5,140 bases of DNA from JBAZWE01 sp041660545 (GTDB lineage: Bacteria > Actinomycetota > Thermoleophilia > BMS3ABIN01): assembly GCA_041660545.1 (NCBI GenBank), contig JBAZWE010000103.1, forward strand, positions 1 to 5,140, written 5' to 3'. This document shows positions 1 to 5,140 of this stretch, in pieces (the first letter of the stretch is position 1; every line of letters begins with the position of its first letter). The notes below the pieces were generated by a model, which did not search any database, was not told the origin of the DNA, and saw only the letters and a program-made list of their open reading frames with translations. A program made the position numbers and the translations under genes.

Positions 1-1
1 C

Positions 2-289
2 ATCGTCCTGGCCAACAACCTGGCTACGCTGGGAATCGGCGCCGGTCAGATGAGCCGCGTCGACTCGATGAACATAGCCCTCGACAAGTCGCAGGGCGAG
101 CTGCAGGGAGCGGCGGTCGGCTCCGACGCCTTCTTCCCCTTCACGGACGCGCTCGACCTGGCAATACCAAAGGGCATATCGGTCGTCATCCAGCCTGGCG
201 GGTCTAATCGCGACGATGAAGTCATCAAGCTCTGTGACGAGCATGATATGGCGATGATCTTCACCAAGACGCGGCACTTCCTGCATTAG
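2..289 (+). CDS. purH: PurH C-terminus (AICAR transformylase/IMP cyclohydrolase), 5' truncated
   Basis: This is the last 95 residues of the bifunctional enzyme that formylates AICAR with 10-formyl-tetrahydrofolate and closes the ring to IMP, the final two steps of cytosolic de novo purine synthesis. The visible part belongs to the AICAR transformylase domain. Family signatures are all present: GIGAGQMSRVDS near the start, GSDAFFPF in the middle, QPGGSNRDDEVI, and the typical ending AMIFTKTRHFLH just before a TAG stop. Full-length PurH is about 510-530 residues, so roughly four fifths lie upstream of the window. The reading frame is open from base 2, and the ATG at base 50 is an internal methionine, not the start. 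A likely intrinsic terminator follows directly, so purH seems to end its transcript here. Identification is firm; only the truncation limits the entry. Confidence 0.95.
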   Translation: MVLANNLATLGIGAGQMSRVDSMNIALDKSQGELQGAAVGSDAFFPFTDALDLAIPKGISVVIQPGGSNRDDEVIKLCDEHDMAMIFTKTRHFLH

Positions 290-330
290 GCGTCCGGCGG
301 GACCCGCATAAGCCGGGCGTTTCGTATTTT
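290..330 (+). terminator. Probable Rho-independent terminator of purH
   Basis: An 8-bp stem (CGTCCGGC at 291-298 with GCCGGGCG at 312-319, one G-T wobble) closes a 13-nt loop. It is followed by a T-rich tract, TTTCGTATTTT, at 320-330. It begins one base after the purH stop codon. The tract is interrupted by C, G and A, so termination may be incomplete. Confidence 0.7.
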
Positions 331-437
331 CCCCACGGCCACGCCGTTCATTCGATAGCGCCTGCCTTTCTTCACGGCCAAGGTTTCATACCGGCGACTT
401 AAAGGGAAAACTCACAGGAAGACGCCGTCGCCAAGGT

Positions 438-466
438 TTGCCCGGCGGGGAAGCTGCTGGTACACT
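438..466 (+). promoter_or_regulatory. Candidate sigma70-type promoter for the tRNA cluster
   Basis: TTGCCC at 438-443 (4 of 6 to the -35 consensus) is followed after exactly 17 bp by TACACT at 461-466 (4 of 6 to the -10 consensus). Transcription would start near 473 and give a leader of about 50 nt before tRNA-Lys, to be removed by tRNA processing. Placement just upstream of a tRNA array supports the call, but both boxes are only partial matches. The remainder of 331-521 shows no ORF or strong hairpin. Confidence 0.45.
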
Positions 467-521
467 ATATTGTCCGCGAGGCAGCGGTTGATATCCGTAA
501 CGGGTGATATGCGGTTATTGT

Positions 522-597
522 GGGCCGTTAGCTCAGTTGGTAGAGCATCGGACTTTTAATCCGGGTGTCGCTGGTTCGAGCCCAGCACGGCTCACCA
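522..597 (+). tRNA. tRNA-Lys (anticodon UUU)
   Basis: A complete 76-nt cloverleaf. The acceptor stem pairs GGGCCGT (522-528) with ACGGCTC (587-593), with one G-U. The D arm contains the usual TAGCTCAGTTGGTAGAGCA. The anticodon stem TCGGA/TCCGG encloses loop CTTTTAA with anticodon TTT, and the T arm contains GGTTCGAGCCC. The discriminator base is A and CCA is encoded at 595-597. First of three tRNA genes in the cluster; only 8 nt separate it from tRNA-Glu, so the two are very probably cotranscribed. Confidence 0.97.
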
Positions 598-605
598 TTT
601 TATCT

Positions 606-681
606 GCCCCCATCGTCTAGTGGCCTAGGACACCGCCCTTTCACGGCGGCGGCGGGGATTCGAATTCCCCTGGGGGTACCA
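606..681 (+). tRNA. tRNA-Glu (anticodon UUC)
   Basis: A complete 76-nt cloverleaf. The acceptor stem pairs GCCCCCA (606-612) with TGGGGGT (671-677), giving G1-U72 at the tip. The D arm starts TCGTCTAGTGG, typical of bacterial tRNA-Glu. The anticodon stem CCGCC/GGCGG encloses CTTTCAC with anticodon TTC, and the T arm carries ATTCGAAT. The discriminator is A and CCA is encoded at 679-681. A run of seven T (683-689) follows at once. Without a dedicated hairpin in front of it, it is at best a weak termination or pausing site. Confidence 0.97.
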
Positions 682-710
682 ATTTTTTTCAGGTGGTTGG
701 AGGACGATAT

Positions 711-782
711 GGCATCCTGCGAAAGGAATGTCATCCTGAGTGGCGCTTTGTCATCCTGAGCGCAGCGAAGGATCCCGTTTTT
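711..782 (+). repeat. Cluster of dispersed REP-like 'GTCATCCTGAGCG' repeats
   Basis: Two exact copies of TGTCATCCTGAG lie at 729-740 and 749-760, spaced 20 bp, with a degenerate third copy (GGCATCCTGCG) at 711-721. The last copy extends to the familiar longer form ending GCGCAGCGAAGGATC (760-774). It can fold: ATCCT at 753-757 pairs with AGGAT at 769-773, and inside this CGC-A-GCG can also pair. Five T (778-782) follow, so the last unit could double as a weak terminator in front of tRNA-Val. From memory, this motif recurs in intergenic regions of many unrelated bacteria. Its reverse strand reads 'ILRCAQDD' when translated, a common source of false ORFs. Function is not known to me. Confidence 0.7.
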
Positions 783-799
783 CCGCCATCTGAACGTCA

Positions 800-875
800 G
801 GGCGATTAGCTCAGTTGGGAGAGCACCTGCTTTACACGCAGGGGGTCGGTGGTTCGAGCCCGCCATCGCCCACCA
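800..875 (+). tRNA. tRNA-Val (anticodon UAC)
   Basis: A complete 76-nt cloverleaf. The acceptor stem GGGCGAT (800-806) pairs perfectly with ATCGCCC (865-871). The D arm contains TAGCTCAGTTGGGAGAGCA. The anticodon stem CCTGC/GCAGG encloses TTTACAC with anticodon TAC, and the T arm carries GGTTCGAGCCC. The discriminator is A and CCA is encoded at 873-875. It is separated from tRNA-Glu by the 118-nt spacer with the repeat cluster, so it may or may not share the upstream promoter. The AT-rich patch begins at its 3' end, and the sequence from its CCA onward is nearly repeated at 1351-1368. Confidence 0.97.
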
Positions 876-890
876 TTTTCCTACCCCTTG
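873..890 (+). repeat. Direct repeat, copy 1 (tRNA-Val 3' edge)
   Basis: The 18-bp CCATTTTCCTACCCCTTG begins with the CCA of tRNA-Val and matches 1351-1368 at 16 of 18 positions in the same orientation. A repeat of a tRNA 3' edge flanking foreign-looking DNA is the classic footprint of site-specific integration. Here the shared part starts only at CCA and does not extend into the tRNA body, which weakens that reading. Confidence 0.45.
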
Positions 891-927
891 TAATCCGATT
901 TGGATGTAGTTTCAGACTTCTTTCCAT

Positions 928-1440
928 ATGTCTAAGAATCAATACATCAAAAATGATTTTAAGATAATCTTCATAATAGCTTGGTTTATGGGCCTTTTTA
1001 TCCTGGATACGGCGATCCTTTTATTAGTTGGTCACATAGTAGATTTGAGTAACCATCAGCTTCTTTTTTCCTTTCTGATTTTCATTTTGATTCTCCTTGC
1101 ACAAACACCCATACAGTGGAAAGCTTTACGCAACTGGTTTCCCTCTGAAAAAAGCTTTTACGATTTATTAGTTATTACAATTACACTAATAATGGCTTTA
1201 ATTGGTCTATGCATGGTATTTATAGCCGCGATCCTTTATTTTCTCTTTAGCGGCCCCAGTGAGAATCGGCAGGCATTTGTTGAATTCCCTTCACAGTGCC
1301 CCCGAGCTGACTTAGAATATAAAAGTTCGGATAAGCAACTACAGAGTCCGCCACTTTCCTACCCCTCGAAAATACCTTGTCCAAGCAATTTTTTACGTCC
1401 GAATACCAGACATCAAACTGGGCTCGTACTTCCAGCATGA
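928..1440 (+). CDS. Orphan small integral membrane protein, AT-rich, function unknown
   Basis: I do not recognise this 170-residue protein. The first two thirds are strongly hydrophobic, with three likely membrane segments (about residues 13-38, 45-62 and 80-107; the first and third are long). Short loops containing HIVDLSNH and WKALRNWFPSEKS separate them. Residues 109-170 form a polar, proline- and serine-rich tail with no evident domain. There is no good Shine-Dalgarno before the ATG at 928, and the next in-frame ATG (988) has none either, so the start is uncertain. GC content over 928-1250 is about 27-43% per 60 bases by rough count, far below purH and the downstream operon, which suggests horizontal origin. 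Base composition rises inside the tail, so the 3' part may be a fusion or readthrough after decay. Coding of the hydrophobic part is likely; the natural C-terminus is less sure. Confidence 0.55.
   Translation: MSKNQYIKNDFKIIFIIAWFMGLFILDTAILLLVGHIVDLSNHQLLFSFLIFILILLAQTPIQWKALRNWFPSEKSFYDLLVITITLIMALIGLCMVFIAAILYFLFSGPSENRQAFVEFPSQCPRADLEYKSSDKQLQSPPLSYPSKIPCPSNFLRPNTRHQTGLVLPA
1351..1368 (+). repeat. Direct repeat, copy 2 (possible att-like site)
   Basis: CCACTTTCCTACCCCTCG matches the tRNA-Val edge at 873-890 in 16 of 18 bases, in direct orientation, with copy starts 478 bp apart. It lies inside the tail of the orphan membrane ORF (codons 142-147). If it is an attachment site, the inserted segment would be only about 0.5 kb and would carry no integrase, so a remnant is the most that could be claimed. 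Confidence 0.35.
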
Positions 1441-1481
1441 CTAAGCTGTGTAACGCAATTTGATAGAGAATGGAGTTGGAG

Positions 1482-1511
1482 TTGACACGCTTTTTGCGGC
1501 ACAAATGTTAG
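1482..1511 (+). promoter_or_regulatory. Candidate promoter for the lipoprotein operon
   Basis: TTGACA at 1482-1487 is a perfect -35 box. The best-placed -10 is TGTTAG at 1506-1511 with an 18-bp spacer, only 3 of 6 to consensus, so the pair is lopsided and might need an activator or another sigma factor. A start near 1518 would leave a leader of about 57 nt before the ATG at 1575. No operator-like palindrome is evident around it. Confidence 0.4.
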
Positions 1512-1574
1512 CAAACACCACGCTTAGGGAATAAACCTCAACTGCAAAAATCCTTGGACATGGGGATGAGGTTT

Positions 1575-2639
1575 ATGAAGAAGTGGGGAATCATCATAAG
1601 TTTAGTCACTATCCTTTGCACGGCCGTGATGCTGGCAGCTTGCGGAAGCAGCGGAAGCGGCACTCAGGCAAACAGCTCTACAGCCAACACCTCTACGGCC
1701 AGCCAGAGCCCCGACTATTCGAACACGGCCAACTGGCTGACGTTGCCTTCCTCGCCCGACGCCAAGCCGGTCGACGTCTTCTTCCTCTATCCGACCGTCT
1801 ATCAGCAATCCAGCCCGAGCGACCCCATTGTCTGCGCGATCGACAACCCCCAGATGCAAACAGACGCGAGAGCGGCGTTCTCAAGGACGGCCTCCGCCTT
1901 TGAGACTGAAGCCAACATCTACGCGCCCTGGTACGAGCAGGCCGCGATCCAGGTCTTGTCCCTGCCATTCGACCAGCAACAGACGATAGTGGGAGGCCAG
2001 CCGACAACGGACTCGATAGCTGCTTTTGACTACTACATCACGCACTACAACAAGGGCTGCCCCTTCATCCTGGCCGCTCATTCCCAGGGATCGAACATAA
2101 TGATCAACCTCATGGCCGACTACATGCAAAAGAATCCGGACGTCTACAAGCGGATGGTCGCCGCCTACGTCCCCGGGTATTCGATAACGCCTCAATACCT
2201 CCAGCAGAACCCGGAGCTGAAGTTCGCGACCGGTCCAGACGACACGGGAGTGATCATCTCGTACAACACGGTGGCTCCCACGACCCAGGTGCCCGACCCT
2301 GTCGTGCTGCCGGGCGCCATGGTCATCAACCCCATCACCTGGACCACTGACCAGACGCTGGCGACCGCTGCGCAGAACCTGGGAGGCATCTCCCAGGACA
2401 GCAGCGGTTACGCGGTGATGGACGCGGATGGTAAACAACAGCGGGTCATGAATTACGCGGATGCGCAGATCGATACGGCGAAGGGTGTATTGATCTGCAG
2501 CACGGCCGATCCGGGCACGCTGGCGCCGGGCAACGCGCTGGTCGCCGGCGGCATCTACCATAATTACGACTACCCGTTCTACTATTTCGATCTTCGGGAC
2601 AACGCCGCCAACCGGATCGCCAGGTTCCTGGCGCAATAA
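1575..2639 (+). CDS. DUF3089-family alpha/beta-hydrolase lipoprotein
   Basis: Predicted secreted, lipid-anchored hydrolase of 354 residues. The start is set at ATG 1575 because it gives a textbook type II signal peptide: MKK, a hydrophobic core, then lipobox LAAC with Cys23. GGGGA lies 8 nt upstream. In-frame TTG 1554 and ATG 1560/1566 are alternatives that would only lengthen the n-region. A Ser/Thr/Asn-rich linker (about 24-48) precedes the catalytic domain. DUF3089 (PF11288) features are VDVFFLYPTVY (66-76), NIYAPWYEQA, AAFDYYITHYNKGCPFIL, and the nucleophile elbow AHSQGS with Ser170. The C-terminal YHNYDYPFYYFDLRDN carries His329 as likely catalytic base; I cannot place the acid. The substrate is unknown for the family; an ester or lipid-like substrate is inferred from the fold. 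The gene lies 16 nt upstream of the propeller-phosphoesterase lipoprotein, so the two are probably one transcript. Family assignment is strong, substrate unknown. Confidence 0.88.
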   Translation: MKKWGIIISLVTILCTAVMLAACGSSGSGTQANSSTANTSTASQSPDYSNTANWLTLPSSPDAKPVDVFFLYPTVYQQSSPSDPIVCAIDNPQMQTDARAAFSRTASAFETEANIYAPWYEQAAIQVLSLPFDQQQTIVGGQPTTDSIAAFDYYITHYNKGCPFILAAHSQGSNIMINLMADYMQKNPDVYKRMVAAYVPGYSITPQYLQQNPELKFATGPDDTGVIISYNTVAPTTQVPDPVVLPGAMVINPITWTTDQTLATAAQNLGGISQDSSGYAVMDADGKQQRVMNYADAQIDTAKGVLICSTADPGTLAPGNALVAGGIYHNYDYPFYYFDLRDNAANRIARFLAQ

Positions 2640-2641
2640 TC

Positions 2642-2647
2642 AGGAGG
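2642..2647 (+). promoter_or_regulatory. Ribosome binding site fixing a GTG start
   Basis: A perfect AGGAGG sits 8 nt before GTG 2656, the optimal spacing. It lies within the 16-nt gap after the upstream stop codon, favouring cotranscription and possibly coupled translation. The in-frame ATG at 2686 has no such site, so this motif decides the start. Confidence 0.8.
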
Positions 2648-2655
2648 AGTGGGTA

Positions 2656-5140
2656 GTGACTGACGAAGTGACAGACATAAATCCGATGCGAAGAATACGG
2701 ACAACCCGGGCTGCGGTCGCTCTTACTCTGCTGTTGCTCCTGGCTGCCCTCTGCTCAGTTTTATCCTGCGGTTCTGAGCCCTCATCGCAATCTGCTGACG
2801 ACATCCTCGTGAACGGACGGCGGATATCGCCGGTGGGCTTAATCAGCGATCCTGTCGGGAATATGCCGCTCAACATAGTACTCAGCCCTGACGGACAATA
2901 CGCCGTAACCACGTCCAGTTGCCTGGATGCCCGTCTGAGTACCATCAGGGTAAGCGACGGCGCGGTAGTCAATTCTCTCTCCTTTCCGGCGGACGATCCA
3001 AACGTCCCGAACGGCGGACTCTTTTACGGGTTGGCATTCGATCCCACTCCTCATAATGGCGCCTACACGCTCTACGCAGCCCAGGGAGCTTACGGGACTG
3101 TCGCAATGGTGACGCTGGCGAGCGATGGAACACTGACTCAGACAGGCACCATCCCCACAAACCCGCTTCCCTACACGCCCGTTGACCAGCCGGCAGGCAT
3201 TGCTTTTGCCAACGGAACCATCTTCATGGCCAATTACTTTTCCGTCGACCTGACGGCAGTCTACCAGCCGGCATCCACGCTCTCGTTGTACCGTGCGAGC
3301 GACGGCGCCCGGCTGGGCAGCTACACGTTTATGGACGATGCCAACACGAATACGCCATCCTTTCCATATGCTGTCACCGCGAAATCCGATGGAACCAGGG
3401 CCTATGTCGCGAGCCAGCGGGATGACAGCGTCTATGTCCTCAACACCGCCGACCCCGGCAATATCACCCTGGCCTCGAAGATAACAAACTTAAGCCAGCC
3501 GTCCGCGCTTCTTCTGAACAAAGACCAGACGCTTTTGTATATAGCCAACGCCGAAAGTGACACGGTAGCTGTTGTTGACGTCGCGGGTGACCAGCCCCGA
3601 GTCGTAGCGACGGTGCTCCTGCGCCCGTCCGATGTCAGCAATCTGCCCGGGGTCTCTCCTTCGGGCCTGGCCCTGTCGCCTGACGAGAAGACCCTGTATG
3701 CGTCCCTTGGCGATTTCAACGCGGTAGGCGTAATCGATACGGCGGCGAACCAGTTGAGCGGCTACATCCCCGTAGGATGGTATCCGACGGCCCTGACGGC
3801 CGCCGCGGATGGCAGCAAGTTGCTGGTAACAAACGGATGGGGCACCACTGCGATGAACCCCAATCCGAACCTGAACTATCTCGATCCCGACGTTGTGGGC
3901 ATCAATTTTGCCGTCAAACCCCCGGTATGGTCGGCCCTCCCCGGCCCGGGATATATCCTGAATTCCATCCCGGGGAACGTCTCCAGGATCGATCTGGCCA
4001 CGGCATCGTCGAATCTCGCCGCCTCCACTGCCCAGGTGATCGAGAACAACAGGAACACGCCGGCCATGGGAAGCTCAGGCGATGGCAAGCTGGCAGAACT
4101 TGGCATCAAATCGGACAAGATCAAACACGTGATCTACATCGTGAAGGAGAACCGCGGCTACGATCAGGTTCTGGGCGATCTGCCACAGGGAAACGGGGAT
4201 CCGTCACTGACCATCTACGGGAGGGATGTCACCCCTAACCAGCATGCCCTGGCGGAGCGTTTCATCCTGCTCGACAACTTCTACAACAATGCCCCGGTGA
4301 GCGGTGAAGGCTGGGTGTGGTGCACTCAGAGCCAGGCGAATGCGTTCACCATAAAGAGCATCCCTTACGTATACCAGCTCTCCCTGTCGACGTACCAGCT
4401 CAATTACCCTTACGAAGGGCAGGTAAACGGCTACATAAGCGGTGGTTACCCGGCCCAGGATCAGGATGGGAACCCGCTCTCGCCGACGCAACAGGCCGTG
4501 CCTGGCATCCCGAATGTCGTCGAGTCTCCCGGCGGTTATATCTGGGATGGCGTAAAAGATGCGGGACTGAACTATCGCAACTATGGTTTCATGCTCTCGA
4601 GCGGCGCCCCTGCAAAACCTCCGTTCCAGATACCGGACAACTACCCCTCGGTGGCAGGTTTTTCTCCCCCGGGACACATTCCGACTCCCGGCGGGCAGGT
4701 CCCCGGATATAGTGACTACGACTTCCGGAAGTTCGATTTCGGCTATGCCGACAGCGACGCCTGGGTGAAGCATGGTTTCGATGCCGCCTCCCTGGCGCTG
4801 ACCACCGGGAGTCCACCGGGCTATTACGCATCGCAAAATTCGCCGGTCGAGCCGCAGCCCAGCCGTTTTTCAGAATGGAACCGCGAGTTCCAGCAGATGC
4901 TCAAGCAGAATCCGACCGGCGACAGCGTTCCGGCTTTCATGACCGTGCGGTTCATGCGCGATCACACCATGGGGCTCAACCCGGGAAATTCATCCCCGAG
5001 CGCGATGATGGCGGACAACGACTACGCTGTAGGCGAGCTGGTCGAAGCAGTGAGCAAGAGCCCCATCTGGGAGAGTACGGTGATATTCATCGTGGAGGAC
5101 GACGCCCAGTTCAGCAACGATCACGTCGACAGCCATCGTT
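2656..5140 (+). CDS. YncE-like beta-propeller/alkaline-phosphatase-family phosphoesterase lipoprotein, 3' truncated
   Basis: One uninterrupted frame of 828 codons reaches the window end without a stop. The signal sequence has basic residues 12-18, a Leu-rich core and lipobox VLSC with Cys38 (Cys28 if ATG 2686 is used). Seven propeller blades can be traced at about 71-105, 119-165, 178-228, 236-280, 281-320, 334-374 and 376-450. Clear YVTN/YncE signatures are LYIANAESDTVAVVDV (294-309), LALSPDEKTLYASLGD and YIPVGWYPTALT (370-381). From about 489 the phosphoesterase half begins: IKHVIYIVKENRGYDQ with metal-ligand candidates Glu498/Asn499, RDVTPNQHALAE, LLDNFY, VSGEGW (548-553), DHT (769-771), ADND, and FIVEDDAQFSNDHVDSHR with Asp815/Asp816 and His823/His827. 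This matches the known 'bifunctional YncE/alkaline phosphatase' architecture. It probably hydrolyses a phosphoester outside the membrane; the substrate is unknown. The usual Thr after ENR is Gly501 here. Up to about 100-200 residues are probably missing. Confidence 0.88.
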   Translation, partial: MTDEVTDINPMRRIRTTRAAVALTLLLLLAALCSVLSCGSEPSSQSADDILVNGRRISPVGLISDPVGNMPLNIVLSPDGQYAVTTSSCLDARLSTIRVSDGAVVNSLSFPADDPNVPNGGLFYGLAFDPTPHNGAYTLYAAQGAYGTVAMVTLASDGTLTQTGTIPTNPLPYTPVDQPAGIAFANGTIFMANYFSVDLTAVYQPASTLSLYRASDGARLGSYTFMDDANTNTPSFPYAVTAKSDGTRAYVASQRDDSVYVLNTADPGNITLASKITNLSQPSALLLNKDQTLLYIANAESDTVAVVDVAGDQPRVVATVLLRPSDVSNLPGVSPSGLALSPDEKTLYASLGDFNAVGVIDTAANQLSGYIPVGWYPTALTAAADGSKLLVTNGWGTTAMNPNPNLNYLDPDVVGINFAVKPPVWSALPGPGYILNSIPGNVSRIDLATASSNLAASTAQVIENNRNTPAMGSSGDGKLAELGIKSDKIKHVIYIVKENRGYDQVLGDLPQGNGDPSLTIYGRDVTPNQHALAERFILLDNFYNNAPVSGEGWVWCTQSQANAFTIKSIPYVYQLSLSTYQLNYPYEGQVNGYISGGYPAQDQDGNPLSPTQQAVPGIPNVVESPGGYIWDGVKDAGLNYRNYGFMLSSGAPAKPPFQIPDNYPSVAGFSPPGHIPTPGGQVPGYSDYDFRKFDFGYADSDAWVKHGFDAASLALTTGSPPGYYASQNSPVEPQPSRFSEWNREFQQMLKQNPTGDSVPAFMTVRFMRDHTMGLNPGNSSPSAMMADNDYAVGELVEAVSKSPIWESTVIFIVEDDAQFSNDHVDSHR

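Noticed and set aside
394..433. GGCGAC/GTCGCC inverted repeat upstream of the tRNA cluster as a riboswitch or attenuator
   Set aside because: Only 6 bp separated by a large unpaired loop, and upstream of the likely transcription start. Not supportable as an RNA element.
565..759. 64-codon plus-strand ORF starting in tRNA-Lys
   Set aside because: It runs through tRNA-Lys, tRNA-Glu and the repeat cluster; none of it looks like protein-coding sequence.
600..866. 88-codon minus-strand ORF across the tRNA-Glu/tRNA-Val region
   Set aside because: It is the antisense of two tRNAs and the dispersed repeat: HRPPACKAGALPTELIA is the usual translation of a reversed tRNA and ILRCAQDD that of the reversed repeat.
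1247..1504. 85-codon minus-strand ORF as an intact gene
   Set aside because: No recognised domain and no convincing ribosome site. I keep it only as a possible gene remnant in the findings.
1554..1574. TTG 1554 as start of the DUF3089 lipoprotein
   Set aside because: It would add seven residues before a signal peptide that is already canonical from ATG 1575, and no ribosome site favours it.
1881..2636. 251-codon minus-strand ORF opposite the DUF3089 gene
   Set aside because: It is a shadow: the plus frame has a signal peptide, lipobox and DUF3089 motifs, while this product is Arg/Val-rich with no recognisable domain.
3777..4238. 153-codon plus-strand ORF in another frame of the propeller gene
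   Set aside because: It overlaps blade 7 and the start of the phosphoesterase domain in a different frame, with a basic, low-complexity product and no motif. No frameshift is needed in the main frame.
4204..4836. 210-codon minus-strand ORF opposite the phosphoesterase domain
   Set aside because: The plus frame carries conserved phosphoesterase motifs on both sides of it. The long opposite frame is a by-product of GC-rich codon use.

Overview
The window is bacterial chromosome with a moderately high GC content (my rough counts give high-50s per cent in the genes), interrupted by one AT-rich patch. Encoded CCA ends on all three tRNAs, SD-led lipoprotein genes, frequent ATA/AGG codons and a dispersed 'GTCATCCTGAGCG' repeat suit several soil or sediment phyla (deep Actinomycetota, Chloroflexota, Acidobacteriota or relatives). 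I cannot assign the organism more closely from this sequence.

Layout: (1) 2-289, the 3' end of purH (last enzyme of IMP synthesis), closed by a probable intrinsic terminator. (2) 290-521, an intergenic stretch with a sigma70-like promoter. (3) 522-875, a cluster of three tRNA genes, Lys(UUU), Glu(UUC) and Val(UAC), with a small cluster of the dispersed repeat between Glu and Val. (4) 876 to about 1550, a patch with a GC content near 35-45%, holding one orphan membrane-protein ORF right behind tRNA-Val. An 18-bp near-perfect copy of the tRNA-Val 3' edge lies 478 bp downstream, so this patch may be acquired DNA. (5) 1575-5140, a two-gene operon of predicted lipoproteins: a DUF3089 alpha/beta hydrolase, then 16 nt later a large protein that joins a seven-bladed YVTN/YncE-type beta-propeller to an alkaline-phosphatase-superfamily phosphoesterase. 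The second gene starts at GTG behind a perfect AGGAGG and stays open to the end of the window.

The two lipoproteins probably act together outside the cytoplasmic membrane. One is a predicted Ser-His hydrolase and the other a metal-dependent phosphoesterase on a propeller scaffold, which would suit extracellular scavenging of a phosphorylated or esterified compound. That joint role is inference from adjacency and family. The individual families are known. I see no CRISPR array, no toxin-antitoxin pair, no transposase and no clearly new defence system. The most interesting items are the lipoprotein pair, the altered residues in the phosphoesterase motifs, and the possible insertion at tRNA-Val.
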